DNA of 64,000 nucleotides from Arcanobacterium phocae (GCF_018913465.1 NZ_JABAPM010000005.1:62001-126000); one strand, 5' to 3'. Shown: positions 28,849-38,777, counted from the first letter of the stretch. A program made the numbers and translations. The notes: generated by a model from the letters alone, not told the origin.

Positions 28849-30335
28849 GAAAAACCCGCTAATACAAACGTGAGAACTGCCAGTATATGACCACAGTAGT
28901 AGCGATATGTTGCTGTGCGCGTTGCAAAAGTTAGCTCGTGCCGAAGCATTACTGGCAGCGTGACTGCATGTTGTTCAGCCAATTTCGTTGTATATCTGAC
29001 CACTCCATTCGGATCTATTAAACCACTAACACCAGTAGTTGACACTTGGATGGCGCTCCTGCCATGCTCGACCGCTCGAAAGCGTGTCATCTCAAACTGC
29101 TGGTACGGCTCTCCAGAATCCCCAAATGATGCATTATTCGTTGGAACAACGATAATATCTGCCGGTGCAGAATTTCCCATCACACCAGCAGCAACGATGT
29201 CATCATAAGCAACCTCAAAGCAAATTGGAGTAGCCATACGCAACTCGCCAGTAGCCGTGGTAACAGCCAACTGCGCCAAGCTCTCCCCTGGCAGCATGTC
29301 AATGTGAACTTGTTCGATCAGCTCTGCGGTAGTGTTTGAGAGGTCGGATAAGAATGATCGTAGCGGAATATACTCGCCAAATGGTACTGGATGCTGTTTT
29401 GAATATCGCGCGGTAATGGAACCGCTTGGCTCAACAACGAGATAATCATTGTATCTGCCATTATCCAGATACTGTTGCGTTCCTAAAACGATTGGTACGC
29501 CCAACTGGTGGGACATCTCGTTGATGAGTTCTTGGGCTTCTGGGTCTGTTCTAATGTCTCTATCGGACGTCGACTCTGGGAAGACGACGAGATCTGCTTT
29601 ATTGAGAGTTCTTGCCATCTGAGCGTGATTACGTGTCACTTGTAGTGCTCTGAGCCATCCATCCGGAATCTCAGTTTTTGTAGGCGAGTTTCCTTGAACA
29701 ATACCAACGTTAACGGTTGCTTCTGGTTTACCGCCGATCGGCGAAAACAACGGTGCGCAAAAAAGCAGGCATGCCAAAGCAAGCGAAGAAGCCGCTCGAT
29801 ACGGATTCTTTCTAAGCGTGCAAATGGAACTTGCTATCAAAATTGATACTGCGCTCACTGCTAATGCAACTAATAACGTGGATCCGATGGGTGCTAAACG
29901 AATAAATGGACTGTCGTTCATTGCGAAGGCAATCTTCCCCCATGGCATGCCGCCAAATGGCATTATCCCGCGAAGATGTTCGATACTAGCCCACGCTACG
30001 GCACCACTAATCCACGCATAAATATGGGGTAAATAAGAGATTTGACTCCAAACCACCGAAAGAACAACTAGGAACAGAGATTGGCTCACTGCGAGAGCTA
30101 TCAAAGCCAACGTGGAATTAGCTGATGTTGCTGCCCAATCTAGGTGCGGTATAAAAAAGCACAAGCCCCATAGAAATCCGAAGATTATTGAACGCGGAAT
30201 AGTCGTTCGATAAACGCTGATCCATAGCGTTCCAAGGGACAGAAAAACTAGTGGCCACCACGATACTGGAGCTTGTGCTAGCCACATGAGCAATCCACTA
30301 CCACTGGCAAGCACAGCACGTATTAGAAAAGACAT
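28827..30335 (-). CDS. lnt: apolipoprotein N-acyltransferase
   Basis: Adds the third acyl chain to the N-terminal Cys of lipoproteins. The form starting at 30335 (502 aa, MSFLIRAVLASGSGLLMWLA) has GTGGAG six bases upstream; an in-frame ATG at 30374 adds 13 residues and is also possible. Several membrane spans fill the first ~200 residues, followed by the nitrilase-like domain with all three catalytic residues: Glu in LVVFPESTS, Lys in YSKQHPVPFGEY and Cys in TPICFEVAYDD. A final span is at the C-terminus. The gene stands between helY and rbpA; a polyprenol-monophosphomannose synthase fusion, seen in mycobacteria, is absent. Confidence 0.93.
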   Translation of the reverse strand: MSFLIRAVLASGSGLLMWLAQAPVSWWPLVFLSLGTLWISVYRTTIPRSIIFGFLWGLCFFIPHLDWAATSANSTLALIALAVSQSLFLVVLSVVWSQISYLPHIYAWISGAVAWASIEHLRGIMPFGGMPWGKIAFAMNDSPFIRLAPIGSTLLVALAVSAVSILIASSICTLRKNPYRAASSLALACLLFCAPLFSPIGGKPEATVNVGIVQGNSPTKTEIPDGWLRALQVTRNHAQMARTLNKADLVVFPESTSDRDIRTDPEAQELINEMSHQLGVPIVLGTQQYLDNGRYNDYLVVEPSGSITARYSKQHPVPFGEYIPLRSFLSDLSNTTAELIEQVHIDMLPGESLAQLAVTTATGELRMATPICFEVAYDDIVAAGVMGNSAPADIIVVPTNNASFGDSGEPYQQFEMTRFRAVEHGRSAIQVSTTGVSGLIDPNGVVRYTTKLAEQHAVTLPVMLRHELTFATRTATYRYYCGHILAVLTFVLAGFSRRRNNR

Positions 30336-30564
30336 CCGATTCTCCACACTCTGAGTATAGGCAAAGGCTCCCATCCGCGAACCTCGGACCGACCGTTAGA
30401 GTCGTTTTCTATCGAACGCAAATGAGAGCCTTGCTTACATCTGAAGTGTATAAGCATCAGCCTAATTGACAAGATTACTGACATCCAACTTCAACAAGTT
30501 GTCAAATTTTACTGTTATCAGTTTCGCCCTAATTCCCAATACTGTGCCATATTTCACACATAAC

Positions 30565-33162
30565 TTAGTTCCAGTCCCAGCGGCGCAATAGTTCTCGTGC
30601 TTGATATGCCTTCTCCCCTAACCAGATATCTTTGCCGATCTCAACCAGCTGTCCCAAAATATCAATTAACCGTCGATTAGCATTGATCAAATCGCCCACA
30701 GCTACCTTAGAAAGACTGACAGCGGTTTCCAAATCAGCTCCGCTTGCCAACAAGGTAAAGGCATCGATTCCGCCTGACGTTGGTATCCCCGTGCGAACGA
30801 TCCCAGCTGCCGATTCGCGGCTAACCAAATCTTCCATGTTAGCCTCGATGCGTCGCCATGCAGCTCTCAGCTGAGGATTGCCGGGCGCCCGGGAAGAAAA
30901 GCGACGATCGCACAACAATGCAGAGCATATTCCGGCAAATTGAGCGGGCGATAGTTGCTCGAAAATAGGCTCAGACATACACATGACCGTCAACGCATCT
31001 GCTTCGCTGTGAATACCACGGAGCAGTGCTCCCCCAGGTCCAAGCCGCACTTGCCCCTCTTTGACGTGGAGATAACCTAATTTAGTGAGCACGCTGAGCG
31101 TAGCATCGAATTCTCGTGCTACGGACCCGTCATACGAGTCGCGTAACTCCATCAGCTCACGGCGTCGATCCATCAAGGTAACATACTGCGCAGCTTGTCG
31201 CTGATGTACAGCGCGATCCGGACATGAATGAACCGGGTGTGCCTCTACTATAGGAGTGGCGTTCACTGCGTATTTGTCCCAGGACTTTTGCAGATCTTCG
31301 TCAAGCCCTAGATCTACTCGTTCTTCAACTGCAGCGTTAATCGCCACCGCAAAATCTTCACGTACTCGCCAGTCTCGAATCGAACGTCCGAACGGTACAT
31401 CGATAAACCCAATCTCGCGCATTTGCGAGGACAAATCATCTTGCCGCAACCAGAAAAGATCACCGTAGACATCAATAATCCGGATTCGTCGACCGGATAC
31501 AGATAGCGCAATTCCATAATTCACGTCGCCATCAACCGCAAATGCATAAAGCATTCCCGTCACCACGTTATTCCACGAGTCTTGGATATCACGTTTGTAC
31601 GCTTCTTTGGCGCGCCGACGTTGCGCCTTAGACGCCCGCCCGGCAGCTTTCAACACTGTCACATAGTCTGTCACTGAGCCGTGCTCGCATATCCCGTCCA
31701 GCTCGTGTTCCTCGGTCGCTAGTCGAGCTTCAACCCGCGCCAGTTTTGCTTCAATCTCACCTAAATCCGCATTTTTCTGATACTGCGCAAAAGAACGTCC
31801 CATAATGGCACGGGCTTCATCGATGCTGTGGTAGCTCAGCAGATTGACCACGGTGTTATATGAGGGGAAGAACTTCGAAACCAGCGGATCTACATGTCCC
31901 GAACCGATATGCGCTAGATAGTCCACATCTAGTTCTGGAGTTGCCACGACGACGGCGTTACCGTGCGTATCCTTACCGCGTCGCCCAGCTCGGCCAATCA
32001 ATTGGGTATATTCCGTGGCTGAGAGCGGAACGAAATCTTCGCCGTTCCATTTGATGAGATCTTCAATAACAACGGTCCGTACCGGCATATCGATCCCTAG
32101 AGCAAGCGTCCCCGTGGCATACACCAGTTTCAGGAGGCCCGCATCCATGAGTTGTTCTGCGAGTTCCTTTAACGCAGGAAACATACCGGCATGGTGAGCT
32201 GTGTATCCGCGGCTCATCGCCTTCGCCCAAAATCCTAACCGAATTGTTCGAGCGTCAGTACTACTCAGATTTTTCCGAAGTATATCGGTACGACGCCGGA
32301 TCTCAGCCGCCTCAGCTTTGGATGTTAGAACTACATCAGCATCCAGCAAATCGGAGACTGCGGTATCACATCCTTTACGCGAAAACACAAAATGGATCAC
32401 AGGAAGCATATCGCGTTCGCTTAATGTGCGTAATACCTTCCGACGTCGTCCAGCAGCATTGCCACGACGTCGTCGCGGATCAGATGGCTGGCGATTATTC
32501 GAAACGTACGCAACCGTGCCATCAGATTCGAACAACGGGACTAGCGATCGGTTGGTCGCAACAAACTGTTCTAACGGCACTGGACGTACCGTACTTGTTA
32601 CGATTTCAGTAGTTCCACGAATAGAGCGAAGCCAGCTTGCAAACTCGTCAATATTCGCTACGGTTGCCGAAAGCGATACGAGCCGAACCGAACGCGGCAA
32701 CTGCAGAATGACTTCTTCCCATACCGGACCACGAAATGGATCACCAAGGAAATGGACTTCGTCCAACACCACGTAACCGATATCATCGACGTCGGAATCG
32801 CGGGTGAGCAGCATATTGCGAACGACCTCGGTGGTAACCACGAGGATTTGCGCATCCCGATTGATCACCACGTCACCGGTAATCAGACCGACATATTCTT
32901 CGCCATAGCGCTGCTGTAAATCCTTAAACTTCTGGTTCGATAACGCCTTAATCGGAGCTGTGTAGATACACCGCGAGGAGGTCGCTAATGCGCACTCAAC
33001 AGCACATTCGGCAACAACAGTTTTACCGGCCCCCGTAGGCGCACTAACAAAAACGTCTTTTCCCCGAGCGAGAGCGTTTAGCGCCTGAAGCTGAAAGTCA
33101 TCAAGGAAAATCCCCCGATCAGCATATTGATCGACGATATGTTTAACAACAAGATCTAACAC
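30565..33162 (-). CDS. helY: Mtr4/Ski2-type DEAD/DEAH-box helicase, HelY
   Basis: Large actinobacterial superfamily 2 helicase related to eukaryotic Mtr4/Ski2; RNA turnover or processing is the likely role. The 865 aa product starts at GTG. Motifs in order: Walker A SAPTGAGKTVVAE (residue ~40), TAPIKALSNQKF (Ia), VLDEVHFLGDPFRGP (motif II), LSATVAN (III), and YTQLIGRAGRRGKD (VI). The C-terminal half carries the DSHCT-type region (LVSKFFPSYNTVVNLLS, LRAAWRRIEANMEDL). It lies nine bases after pafC, the same linkage as in mycobacteria, where helY and pafBC are near each other. Confidence 0.93.
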   Translation of the reverse strand: MLDLVVKHIVDQYADRGIFLDDFQLQALNALARGKDVFVSAPTGAGKTVVAECAVECALATSSRCIYTAPIKALSNQKFKDLQQRYGEEYVGLITGDVVINRDAQILVVTTEVVRNMLLTRDSDVDDIGYVVLDEVHFLGDPFRGPVWEEVILQLPRSVRLVSLSATVANIDEFASWLRSIRGTTEIVTSTVRPVPLEQFVATNRSLVPLFESDGTVAYVSNNRQPSDPRRRRGNAAGRRRKVLRTLSERDMLPVIHFVFSRKGCDTAVSDLLDADVVLTSKAEAAEIRRRTDILRKNLSSTDARTIRLGFWAKAMSRGYTAHHAGMFPALKELAEQLMDAGLLKLVYATGTLALGIDMPVRTVVIEDLIKWNGEDFVPLSATEYTQLIGRAGRRGKDTHGNAVVVATPELDVDYLAHIGSGHVDPLVSKFFPSYNTVVNLLSYHSIDEARAIMGRSFAQYQKNADLGEIEAKLARVEARLATEEHELDGICEHGSVTDYVTVLKAAGRASKAQRRRAKEAYKRDIQDSWNNVVTGMLYAFAVDGDVNYGIALSVSGRRIRIIDVYGDLFWLRQDDLSSQMREIGFIDVPFGRSIRDWRVREDFAVAINAAVEERVDLGLDEDLQKSWDKYAVNATPIVEAHPVHSCPDRAVHQRQAAQYVTLMDRRRELMELRDSYDGSVAREFDATLSVLTKLGYLHVKEGQVRLGPGGALLRGIHSEADALTVMCMSEPIFEQLSPAQFAGICSALLCDRRFSSRAPGNPQLRAAWRRIEANMEDLVSRESAAGIVRTGIPTSGGIDAFTLLASGADLETAVSLSKVAVGDLINANRRLIDILGQLVEIGKDIWLGEKAYQARELLRRWDWN

Positions 33163-33171
33163 AGATTAACC

Positions 33172-34077
33172 CTAAACTTTCTCAATACGTTCTACAGTTG
33201 GCCCGAGCCGAACAAGCAACGATAACAGCCACTGTTCTGAGCGTACCGGTAATTCAATAACGTCGTAGTCATCCTCCTGGCGAAGAGTTGCCCCCGGTAC
33301 TTCTTCTGCTACCCAGCGTGCCCCAGAGTGACACCATAGCTGAATATGATAGCCCTCGACCTCAGTATCTTTTTCAGCTGTAGATTTCATTCGGCGCGCA
33401 AAGCGAGCCGAAATACGGTCATCACACAGTTGCGCATCTGATATCCGGTCAAACCGATACCGCCGGACCTCGCCTGCCTCATTTGCCGCGATAAGTAAAG
33501 GGTACGGAACATAGGAAATATCAACAGGCGAAACAATAACAGTCGACATATATGGCTGATCTTTTCCACGCTTCCAATAATCTATAGCGATCTTGTGCTG
33601 CGTGGCCAACGCCTCGTGCACGGCATCGAGAACTACTGGTGGAGCTTGTAACTGCGGAGCAGGCCATAAGACAGAACCATAGCCGTGCGCCTCAACAGCC
33701 TCAGCAATGCGCTCGCGGACGGCAGCAAGTGCCTCCGCCTCATATCGCGAGGACGAGGACATAGCCACGTCCGTCGCTCCCAGTAATGCCACTACCTCTG
33801 GTAAAGACAGCCCGGACAACGGCTCACTGTCAATTTGAGAAACCCGTACCAACGAGTCGACAGATACGTCTTCGTCGTCGATCCAGACGTCGAAAGGCGT
33901 TTCAAAAAATGAACCGGCAACCAGCTCCACCGTCGATAGTTGCGCAATTTCTTGCGCCATATCCTGCCACGATATCCCGAACCGGTCTGCTAATTCGCCC
34001 ACTGTAACGTTAGGCTCGCGTAGCAAAAAATCCGCAAGAGCACGCTTGCGGGCTAATGATAGATCACCGAAGCTCAT
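33172..34077 (-). CDS. pafC: WYL-domain regulator PafC
   Basis: PafB and PafC form the heterodimer (or fusion) that activates the LexA/RecA-independent DNA-damage response of actinobacteria. The ATG at 34077 after AGGAGG gives 301 aa (MSFGDLSLARKRALADFLL); it overlaps the end of pafB by 14 bases. The N-terminal HTH reads TVGELADRFGISWQDMAQEI (about residues 26-45), the WYL domain ALATQHKIAIDYWKRGKDQ ... VSPVDISYVPYPLLIAAN, with a C-terminal WCX extension. The WYL signature is changed to VPYPLL, normal for PafC. Confidence 0.88.
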   Translation of the reverse strand: MSFGDLSLARKRALADFLLREPNVTVGELADRFGISWQDMAQEIAQLSTVELVAGSFFETPFDVWIDDEDVSVDSLVRVSQIDSEPLSGLSLPEVVALLGATDVAMSSSSRYEAEALAAVRERIAEAVEAHGYGSVLWPAPQLQAPPVVLDAVHEALATQHKIAIDYWKRGKDQPYMSTVIVSPVDISYVPYPLLIAANEAGEVRRYRFDRISDAQLCDDRISARFARRMKSTAEKDTEVEGYHIQLWCHSGARWVAEEVPGATLRQEDDYDVIELPVRSEQWLLSLLVRLGPTVERIEKV

Positions 34078-34969
34078 CGAGAACCTCCTGCGCATGGGCT
34101 AACCGATCAGCGATATCGTCGCGTAGCCATTCCGGTTCTAGAACGTCAACCGCCGAGCCGTGGAAAACGATGTCGTCGATCATATCCCAACGATCAACCG
34201 CTAAGAACTCCACGATAACACCACCGTTACGACGGCCAACAATACGGCCACGGCGAGCTAACGGCATCGCCGGATCGGAAACAAAAAGCCGGACATCAAT
34301 CGTATTGAGGTCAGAATCAATAGTTGGTTGCTGGTCATAGAGAAAGCCAGATTCGAGAACTCGAACTGAACCGATAACGCGGGTAAGTCTAAACGTTCGT
34401 ACGTCGCCATCCGCTTTAGACTTATTTCGTTGAACAACTGCCCCAGAGACGTAAAAGGCACCAAAATGTACTTCAATGCGCCACGGCTCAATCACATAAC
34501 GGGCTGGTGAGCCTTGCCGAGAATAATTGAATCGAATCTGACGCCGCGTCACAATAGCTTGAGCCACATCAACAACGCTGTCCCCCACGGGGACCTTGAT
34601 CCGATATGGATTAATAGCACCAGAAACTAGCCCATTCCCCAGTGCTTTTGTTGCGCCGAACTGAGCGAATGCCTCAACGTTATTCCGCCGTTTGGTGCCT
34701 AGGACTCTCCGCAACGCGCCTACATCAACTCCAGACAAATCAATAGGGATAGTCCCGGACTTATCGAGCTGGTAGCGATACTGAGAATCCACCACAATCA
34801 CGTTTCCAGATTGTCGGAGTATCTGAATATCGCGCTCAATCATGCGTTGTAAGGCAATTCCTGAGTGCTCACGATATGCCGGAAGCTCAGCAATGCGGGC
34901 AGCCGAAACTGCCGAGCGAGACAACAAAGTGAGAAGAGTAAAACGACGTTCTTCAGCAGACGTAGGCAT
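34064..34969 (-). CDS. pafB: WYL-domain regulator PafB
   Basis: Partner of PafC in the damage-responsive transcription activator that is thought to sense single-stranded DNA through its WYL domain. The 301 aa product has an N-terminal winged HTH (RRFTLLTLLSRSAVSAARIA ... RMIERDIQILRQSG, residues 8-55) and a WYL domain RRQIRFNYSRQGSPARYVIE plus PWRIEVHFGAFYVSGAV. Transcribed first in pafB-pafC-helY and divergent from the DUF3866 gene by 30 bases. Confidence 0.88.
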   Translation of the reverse strand: MPTSAEERRFTLLTLLSRSAVSAARIAELPAYREHSGIALQRMIERDIQILRQSGNVIVVDSQYRYQLDKSGTIPIDLSGVDVGALRRVLGTKRRNNVEAFAQFGATKALGNGLVSGAINPYRIKVPVGDSVVDVAQAIVTRRQIRFNYSRQGSPARYVIEPWRIEVHFGAFYVSGAVVQRNKSKADGDVRTFRLTRVIGSVRVLESGFLYDQQPTIDSDLNTIDVRLFVSDPAMPLARRGRIVGRRNGGVIVEFLAVDRWDMIDDIVFHGSAVDVLEPEWLRDDIADRLAHAQEVLDELR

Positions 34970-34999
34970 ACTCCTACTCTAGTGCACTATGGTTAAGAC

Positions 35000-36109
35000 A
35001 TGATGATCTACAGACAAGGCGTTATTCTCACACTTCGTCGCAGCTGGAGTGCGGCGGCCGAATATCTCGTACAACTAGATGACGGACGCGAAGTCAAAGC
35101 ATTAGGTTATGTACCAATCGTCGGTGAGTTATCAGCCGGCGATCGGGTTATTTTATCTGCCTCCGCCTATGAACGTGGGTTGGGCACCGGTGGATATATG
35201 ATGATCGTCCTAGCCCCTGAACACTTGCCTGCAGATCCCCCGCCGCAGCCGGGTCACATCGTTAAAGCTCGCTATCTGCCGCAACAGTTCATGGTACAAG
35301 GGGTTGATGAACAAGAATCTCCGCACCATGATCTACTGGAAAACGCCGATTCGATTGACAGTATGCCCGTCGTCGTAGCTGACCTACATTCTGCGCTACC
35401 TGCAATTACTATCGGTATTCGCTCACGTAAGCCAGAAGCCCGAATCGCCTACATTATGACCGACGGTGGTGCACTACCAGCATGGTTCTCTATGGCAGCC
35501 GCTGGTTTACGCCAAGAAGGACATATCGTAGGCACGATCACGTGCGGTCAAGCTTTTGGCGGTGACTTAGAAGCAGTCAATGTACACAGTGCACTCTTAG
35601 CTGCCCGGCACGTCTGGCAAGCAGACATAGCCATCGTGGCACAGGGACCCGGAAACCTTGGAACTGGAACGCGTTGGGGATTCTCTGGAGTCGCCTGCGG
35701 CGATGCCCTGAACGCTGTCGAAACTTTAGGCGGAATTCCAATTGCGTGCGTACGGATGTCGAATGCCGATCAACGCGGACGACACTACGGAGTTTCACAC
35801 CATACGCTGCGAGTCCTGCGTGATGTCGTAAAGGTCAATTGCTATGTGCCACTTCCCCAGTCCACCACTTTGCCTAAGGATCTGATTCCGCGATCCTGGT
35901 TTGACGTCGTCGATGCTCAAACCCGCGAACTGGAATCATATCGGCATGTCACACTCGCTAGCGTAAACTGTGACGGTTTATACGAGGCTCTGACACATTC
36001 GCCAGTTGGTTTGCGCACAATGGGCCGCACACTGGATGAGGACGTTTCATCCTTCATCGCAGCAGCGGCCGCTGGTCGTTATGCTACTGGTATGATCCAG
36101 CCAGATTGA
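35000..36109 (+). CDS. DUF3866-family protein of unknown function
   Basis: The 369 aa product matches my memory of the actinobacterial DUF3866 family. It opens with a small OB/SH3-like barrel (about residues 1-75, RQGVILTLRRSWSAAAEYLV, GDRVILSASAYERGLGTGG). A Rossmann-like body follows with IAYIMTDGGALPAWFSMA, GHIVGTITCGQAFGGDLEAV, IVAQGPGNLGTGTRWGFSG and HYGVSHHTLRVL; the last two are strongly conserved-looking and could bind a ligand. No catalytic assignment is possible. It is divergent from pafB and ends three bases before the convergent ribY stop. Confidence 0.8.
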   Translation: MMIYRQGVILTLRRSWSAAAEYLVQLDDGREVKALGYVPIVGELSAGDRVILSASAYERGLGTGGYMMIVLAPEHLPADPPPQPGHIVKARYLPQQFMVQGVDEQESPHHDLLENADSIDSMPVVVADLHSALPAITIGIRSRKPEARIAYIMTDGGALPAWFSMAAAGLRQEGHIVGTITCGQAFGGDLEAVNVHSALLAARHVWQADIAIVAQGPGNLGTGTRWGFSGVACGDALNAVETLGGIPIACVRMSNADQRGRHYGVSHHTLRVLRDVVKVNCYVPLPQSTTLPKDLIPRSWFDVVDAQTRELESYRHVTLASVNCDGLYEALTHSPVGLRTMGRTLDEDVSSFIAAAAAGRYATGMIQPD

Positions 36110-36112
36110 TGA

Positions 36113-37129
36113 CTACTTGTTTGCAGAGCTGAGTTTAACAACCTCAGCGGTGAATGTGCTTAGTGGTGGTACTGCTTTGTCAACAATCCCAGATTCAGCT
36201 AAGAAAGTGCTCATCTTTTCCCATAGCTGAGAATCTTGGTGACCAAATTCGCTGTCGCTGGTATACAACTTGAGGGTGGCATCAAAAACTTTACGGCCCA
36301 ACGCACGTTGATCTGGGTCTGTTAGAGGTGGAACATGCTTAGCAATAATATCCATTGCAGCATCAGGATCCTTTATTGATTCGTTGACACCACGTTCGAT
36401 CGCAGACAGCACACGAGCATAGACTTGTGGATTAAGATTCGACTTCAACGATCCTAAGCCCACTCCTACTAGTGGCATCTGGCCGCCTTTAACCATCGGA
36501 ATTTCGACGACGTCGAGACCAGCGTTTTCTATCGCAATTGAATCATTGTTATTAAAGCCGATGATAGCGTCAACTTGGTGACCAGCCATTGCAGCTGCTT
36601 GCGTGTAACCGATGTATTCCACGGTCATCTTGTCTTTCAGGCCGTAGCTTTCTTCCATTGCCAGCAGGCTGTAATAGTTTTCGCCATACGGACCAGGAAG
36701 CCCAACTTTTTTGCCAACCAAATCAGCTGGCGTTTTAATCCCTGAATCGGCTGTCGTAATCAGCGTCACCGGATATTTCTGATAGAGCGTCGCCCAGTTA
36801 ACAACATCAAGACCTTGAGTCCTGGCTTGCATCATTTCGGTAGCCCCAGCAAAAACAACGTCTTCTTCTCCAGCCTCAAGCGCTCCGAAGAGGGCTTCTT
36901 GTGCACCGTGATGCCGCAAGGTTACATCCAGGCCTTCGTCTGCAAAATATCCTTTATCCAGTGCCACGTAGAGCGGTCCAAACTGTACATCGGGAATGTA
37001 TGTCAGTCCGATGGTCACTTTATCGGGCTCAGTGTTTTTTGGTTGAGCTTGCTCAGCAGGTGCTTGACTGCAGCCAGTCATAATTAACGCAGCAGTGACT
37101 GCGCTGATGAGGGCTAATAATTTTTTCAT
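36113..37129 (-). CDS. ribY: riboflavin-type ABC transporter substrate-binding lipoprotein (NMT1/THI5-like)
   Basis: The 338 aa product has a lipoprotein signal (MKKLLALISAVTAALIMTGC, Cys at residue 20), then a periplasmic-binding fold of the NMT1/THI5 family: VTIGLTYIPDVQFGPLYVAL, KGYFADEGLDVTL, GEEDVVFAGATEMMQAR, DLVGKKVGLPGPYG. That family binds thiamine precursors, sulfonates or riboflavin. The FMN riboswitch upstream of the permease decides for riboflavin uptake (RibXY type). It follows the permease by 11 bases. There is no ATPase gene beside it. Ligand is inferred from the riboswitch, not from residues. Confidence 0.75.
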   Translation of the reverse strand: MKKLLALISAVTAALIMTGCSQAPAEQAQPKNTEPDKVTIGLTYIPDVQFGPLYVALDKGYFADEGLDVTLRHHGAQEALFGALEAGEEDVVFAGATEMMQARTQGLDVVNWATLYQKYPVTLITTADSGIKTPADLVGKKVGLPGPYGENYYSLLAMEESYGLKDKMTVEYIGYTQAAAMAGHQVDAIIGFNNNDSIAIENAGLDVVEIPMVKGGQMPLVGVGLGSLKSNLNPQVYARVLSAIERGVNESIKDPDAAMDIIAKHVPPLTDPDQRALGRKVFDATLKLYTSDSEFGHQDSQLWEKMSTFLAESGIVDKAVPPLSTFTAEVVKLSSANK

Positions 37130-37140
37130 GGTGCTTCCTT

Positions 37141-37893
37141 TTATGAAACTATGGCAAGCACACGGGTTTCAACAGCCCGTAATGCGAGATATATGCCAAC
37201 AGCTAGCAGAGCCAATAATGTGATTGTGGCAAACATTCCTGGCGCATCAGTTAGGTGTTGCGCAGTGGATAATTCGATACCGAGTCCCCGTTGCCCACCG
37301 ATGACAAATTCGCCAACGACTGCCCCGGTTACTGACAGCGTAAAACCGGTACGGACACCAGCGAGAATTCCGGGCAATGCAAGTGGAAACTCAATATCCT
37401 TCATTAGCCGAATACCATGCGCACCGTCTAACCTAGCGGCATCAATAATGTCTGTGTCTACGTCGCGAACACCTACTGCGGTATTGATAATGATGGGGAA
37501 AATAACCATCAAAATACATAAGATCACAATCGGCGTCGTTCCGTATCCGACCCACAAAACTAGTAACGGCGCAAAAGCAACTGCAGGAATTGCTTGTGAC
37601 GCAGCCAGATATGGCTCTAAAGCAGCGCTGAATGGCGCAAAATGGGTAATGCCAAAGCCTACGGGAATGCCGATAAGCGCAGCTATAAGAGATCCAATAA
37701 CTGCGACATGTAGCGTTTGCCAAGCTGACGATAACAAGTATCCGTCATTTAGCCCGTGGATAAGACGGACAAAGACATCGCTCGGATCGGGCAACGCAAA
37801 CGTACTAACGAGTTCAAAATAGGAAACGCATAGCCACAGCACAAGAAGTAGTATCGCAACCGCTAGCGGCGCAATAACTCTATTGCCTCGCAT
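37141..37893 (-). CDS. ribX: riboflavin-type ABC transporter permease
   Basis: Membrane subunit of the importer with the downstream lipoprotein. The ATG at 37893 after GGGGAAGGAAG gives 250 aa (MRGNRVIAPLAVAILLLVLW); a longer frame to 37935 overlaps the expression hairpin. Six membrane spans and the ATPase-contact EAA loop (EFPLALPGILAGVRTGFTLS) are seen, as in binding-protein-dependent permeases of the SsuC/TauC/ThiX group. The FMN riboswitch ends about 60 bases upstream, and its ribosome site is paired in a hairpin at 37903-37920, so translation is likely shut off when FMN is plentiful. Confidence 0.78.
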   Translation of the reverse strand: MRGNRVIAPLAVAILLLVLWLCVSYFELVSTFALPDPSDVFVRLIHGLNDGYLLSSAWQTLHVAVIGSLIAALIGIPVGFGITHFAPFSAALEPYLAASQAIPAVAFAPLLVLWVGYGTTPIVILCILMVIFPIIINTAVGVRDVDTDIIDAARLDGAHGIRLMKDIEFPLALPGILAGVRTGFTLSVTGAVVGEFVIGGQRGLGIELSTAQHLTDAPGMFATITLLALLAVGIYLALRAVETRVLAIVS

Positions 37894-37902
37894 ATCTTCC
37901 TT

Positions 37903-37920
37903 CCCCAGTAGGCACCGGGG
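37903..37920 (-). promoter_or_regulatory. hairpin masking the ribX ribosome site
   Basis: On the minus strand CCCCGGT pairs with ACTGGGG (7 bp, one G-U) with a 4-base loop, and the second arm runs into the GGGGAAGGAAG ribosome site. This fits a riboswitch that acts on translation. Confidence 0.55.
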
Positions 37921-37953
37921 ATAACGCAAATACACCTCATTGAGGCATCCACG

Positions 37954-38066
37954 TTGCTCCTACCATCCGGACTTTAACCGTCGGTTTGGGAATTCCACCC
38001 AATCAACCACTTTCGTGGGTCGCGGACTATAACCGCCGGTTCAGACTTACACTGACCCCGGAGCAC
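37954..38066 (-). ncRNA. FMN riboswitch (RFN element)
   Basis: The minus strand shows the RFN landmarks in order: closing stem TGCTCC...GGAGCA, AACCGGCGGTTATAGTCCGC, a variable ACCCACGAAAGTGGT hairpin, GGTGGAATTCCCAAACCGAC, GACGGTTAAAGTCCGGATGG. The element senses FMN and lies 60 bases before the riboflavin-importer permease. Confidence 0.95.
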
Positions 38067-38114
38067 GTAACTACTATTATTCCACGTTTCTCGTTTAAGA
38101 GCCAATAGCTATGC

Positions 38115-38777
38115 TCAGTGAACGTGCGCTGAAGCAAGGGAACGTAATGCATCAATCTCCGCATGCGTATCTGGTGATCGATACACCGCTGAACCAGCAA
38201 CAAATGTATCTGCTCCAGCTTTAGCAGCGTGCTCGATGGTAGAACGTGATACTCCGCCATCAACCTGAATCCATACGTCTAAACCAGATTTGCGCACTGC
38301 TTCACGAGTCCGTTCCACCTTAGGCATCATCGACTTAATGAAAGATTGCCCGCCAAATCCTGGTTCTACGGTCATGATCAGAATCATGTCGAACTCATCT
38401 AAAATTTCCAGATACGGCTCGATTGCAGTTGCTGGTTTTACTGCGAGTCCTGCCCTAGCTCCCATTGCCCGCAACTCGCGAGCTAGACGTAACGGTGCCT
38501 GAGCAGCCTCCGCATGGAACGTCACCGATTGTGCACCAGCTTCAACGAATGTAGGCGCCCAGCGGTCGGGATCTTCAATCATCAAATGAGTATCAATCGG
38601 AATCGGAGATACGCGAGAAATAGCTTCCACAATTGGTGCGCCCATGGTCAGATTTGGCACAAAGTGGTTGTCCATCACGTCAACATGCGCCCAATCGGCA
38701 TTCGAGATTTTGTCTAGTTCAGCTGTTAACTGCGAGAAGTCACAGTTCAAGATTGACGGGCTGATTCGGATTCCCAT
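38115..38777 (-). CDS. rpe: ribulose-phosphate 3-epimerase
   Basis: Interconverts ribulose 5-phosphate and xylulose 5-phosphate. The 220 aa TIM-barrel product has [13 protein letters not shown] (residues 5-17), the metal-binding [40 protein letters not shown] with its phosphate loop, and [12 protein letters not shown]. It is next to rsmB and fmt, the usual actinobacterial order. The riboflavin locus is its downstream neighbour, with its own riboswitch control. Confidence 0.96.
   Translation of the reverse strand: MGIRISPSILNCDFSQLTAELDKISNADWAHVDVMDNHFVPNLTMGAPIVEAISRVSPIPIDTHLMIEDPDRWAPTFVEAGAQSVTFHAEAAQAPLRLARELRAMGARAGLAVKPATAIEPYLEILDEFDMILIMTVEPGFGGQSFIKSMMPKVERTREAVRKSGLDVWIQVDGGVSRSTIEHAAKAGADTFVAGSAVYRSPDTHAEIDALRSLASAHVH

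Noticed and set aside
32201-32776. 191-codon plus-strand frame inside helY
   Set aside because: Antisense shadow of a clear helicase gene; Arg/Ser-rich with no domain.
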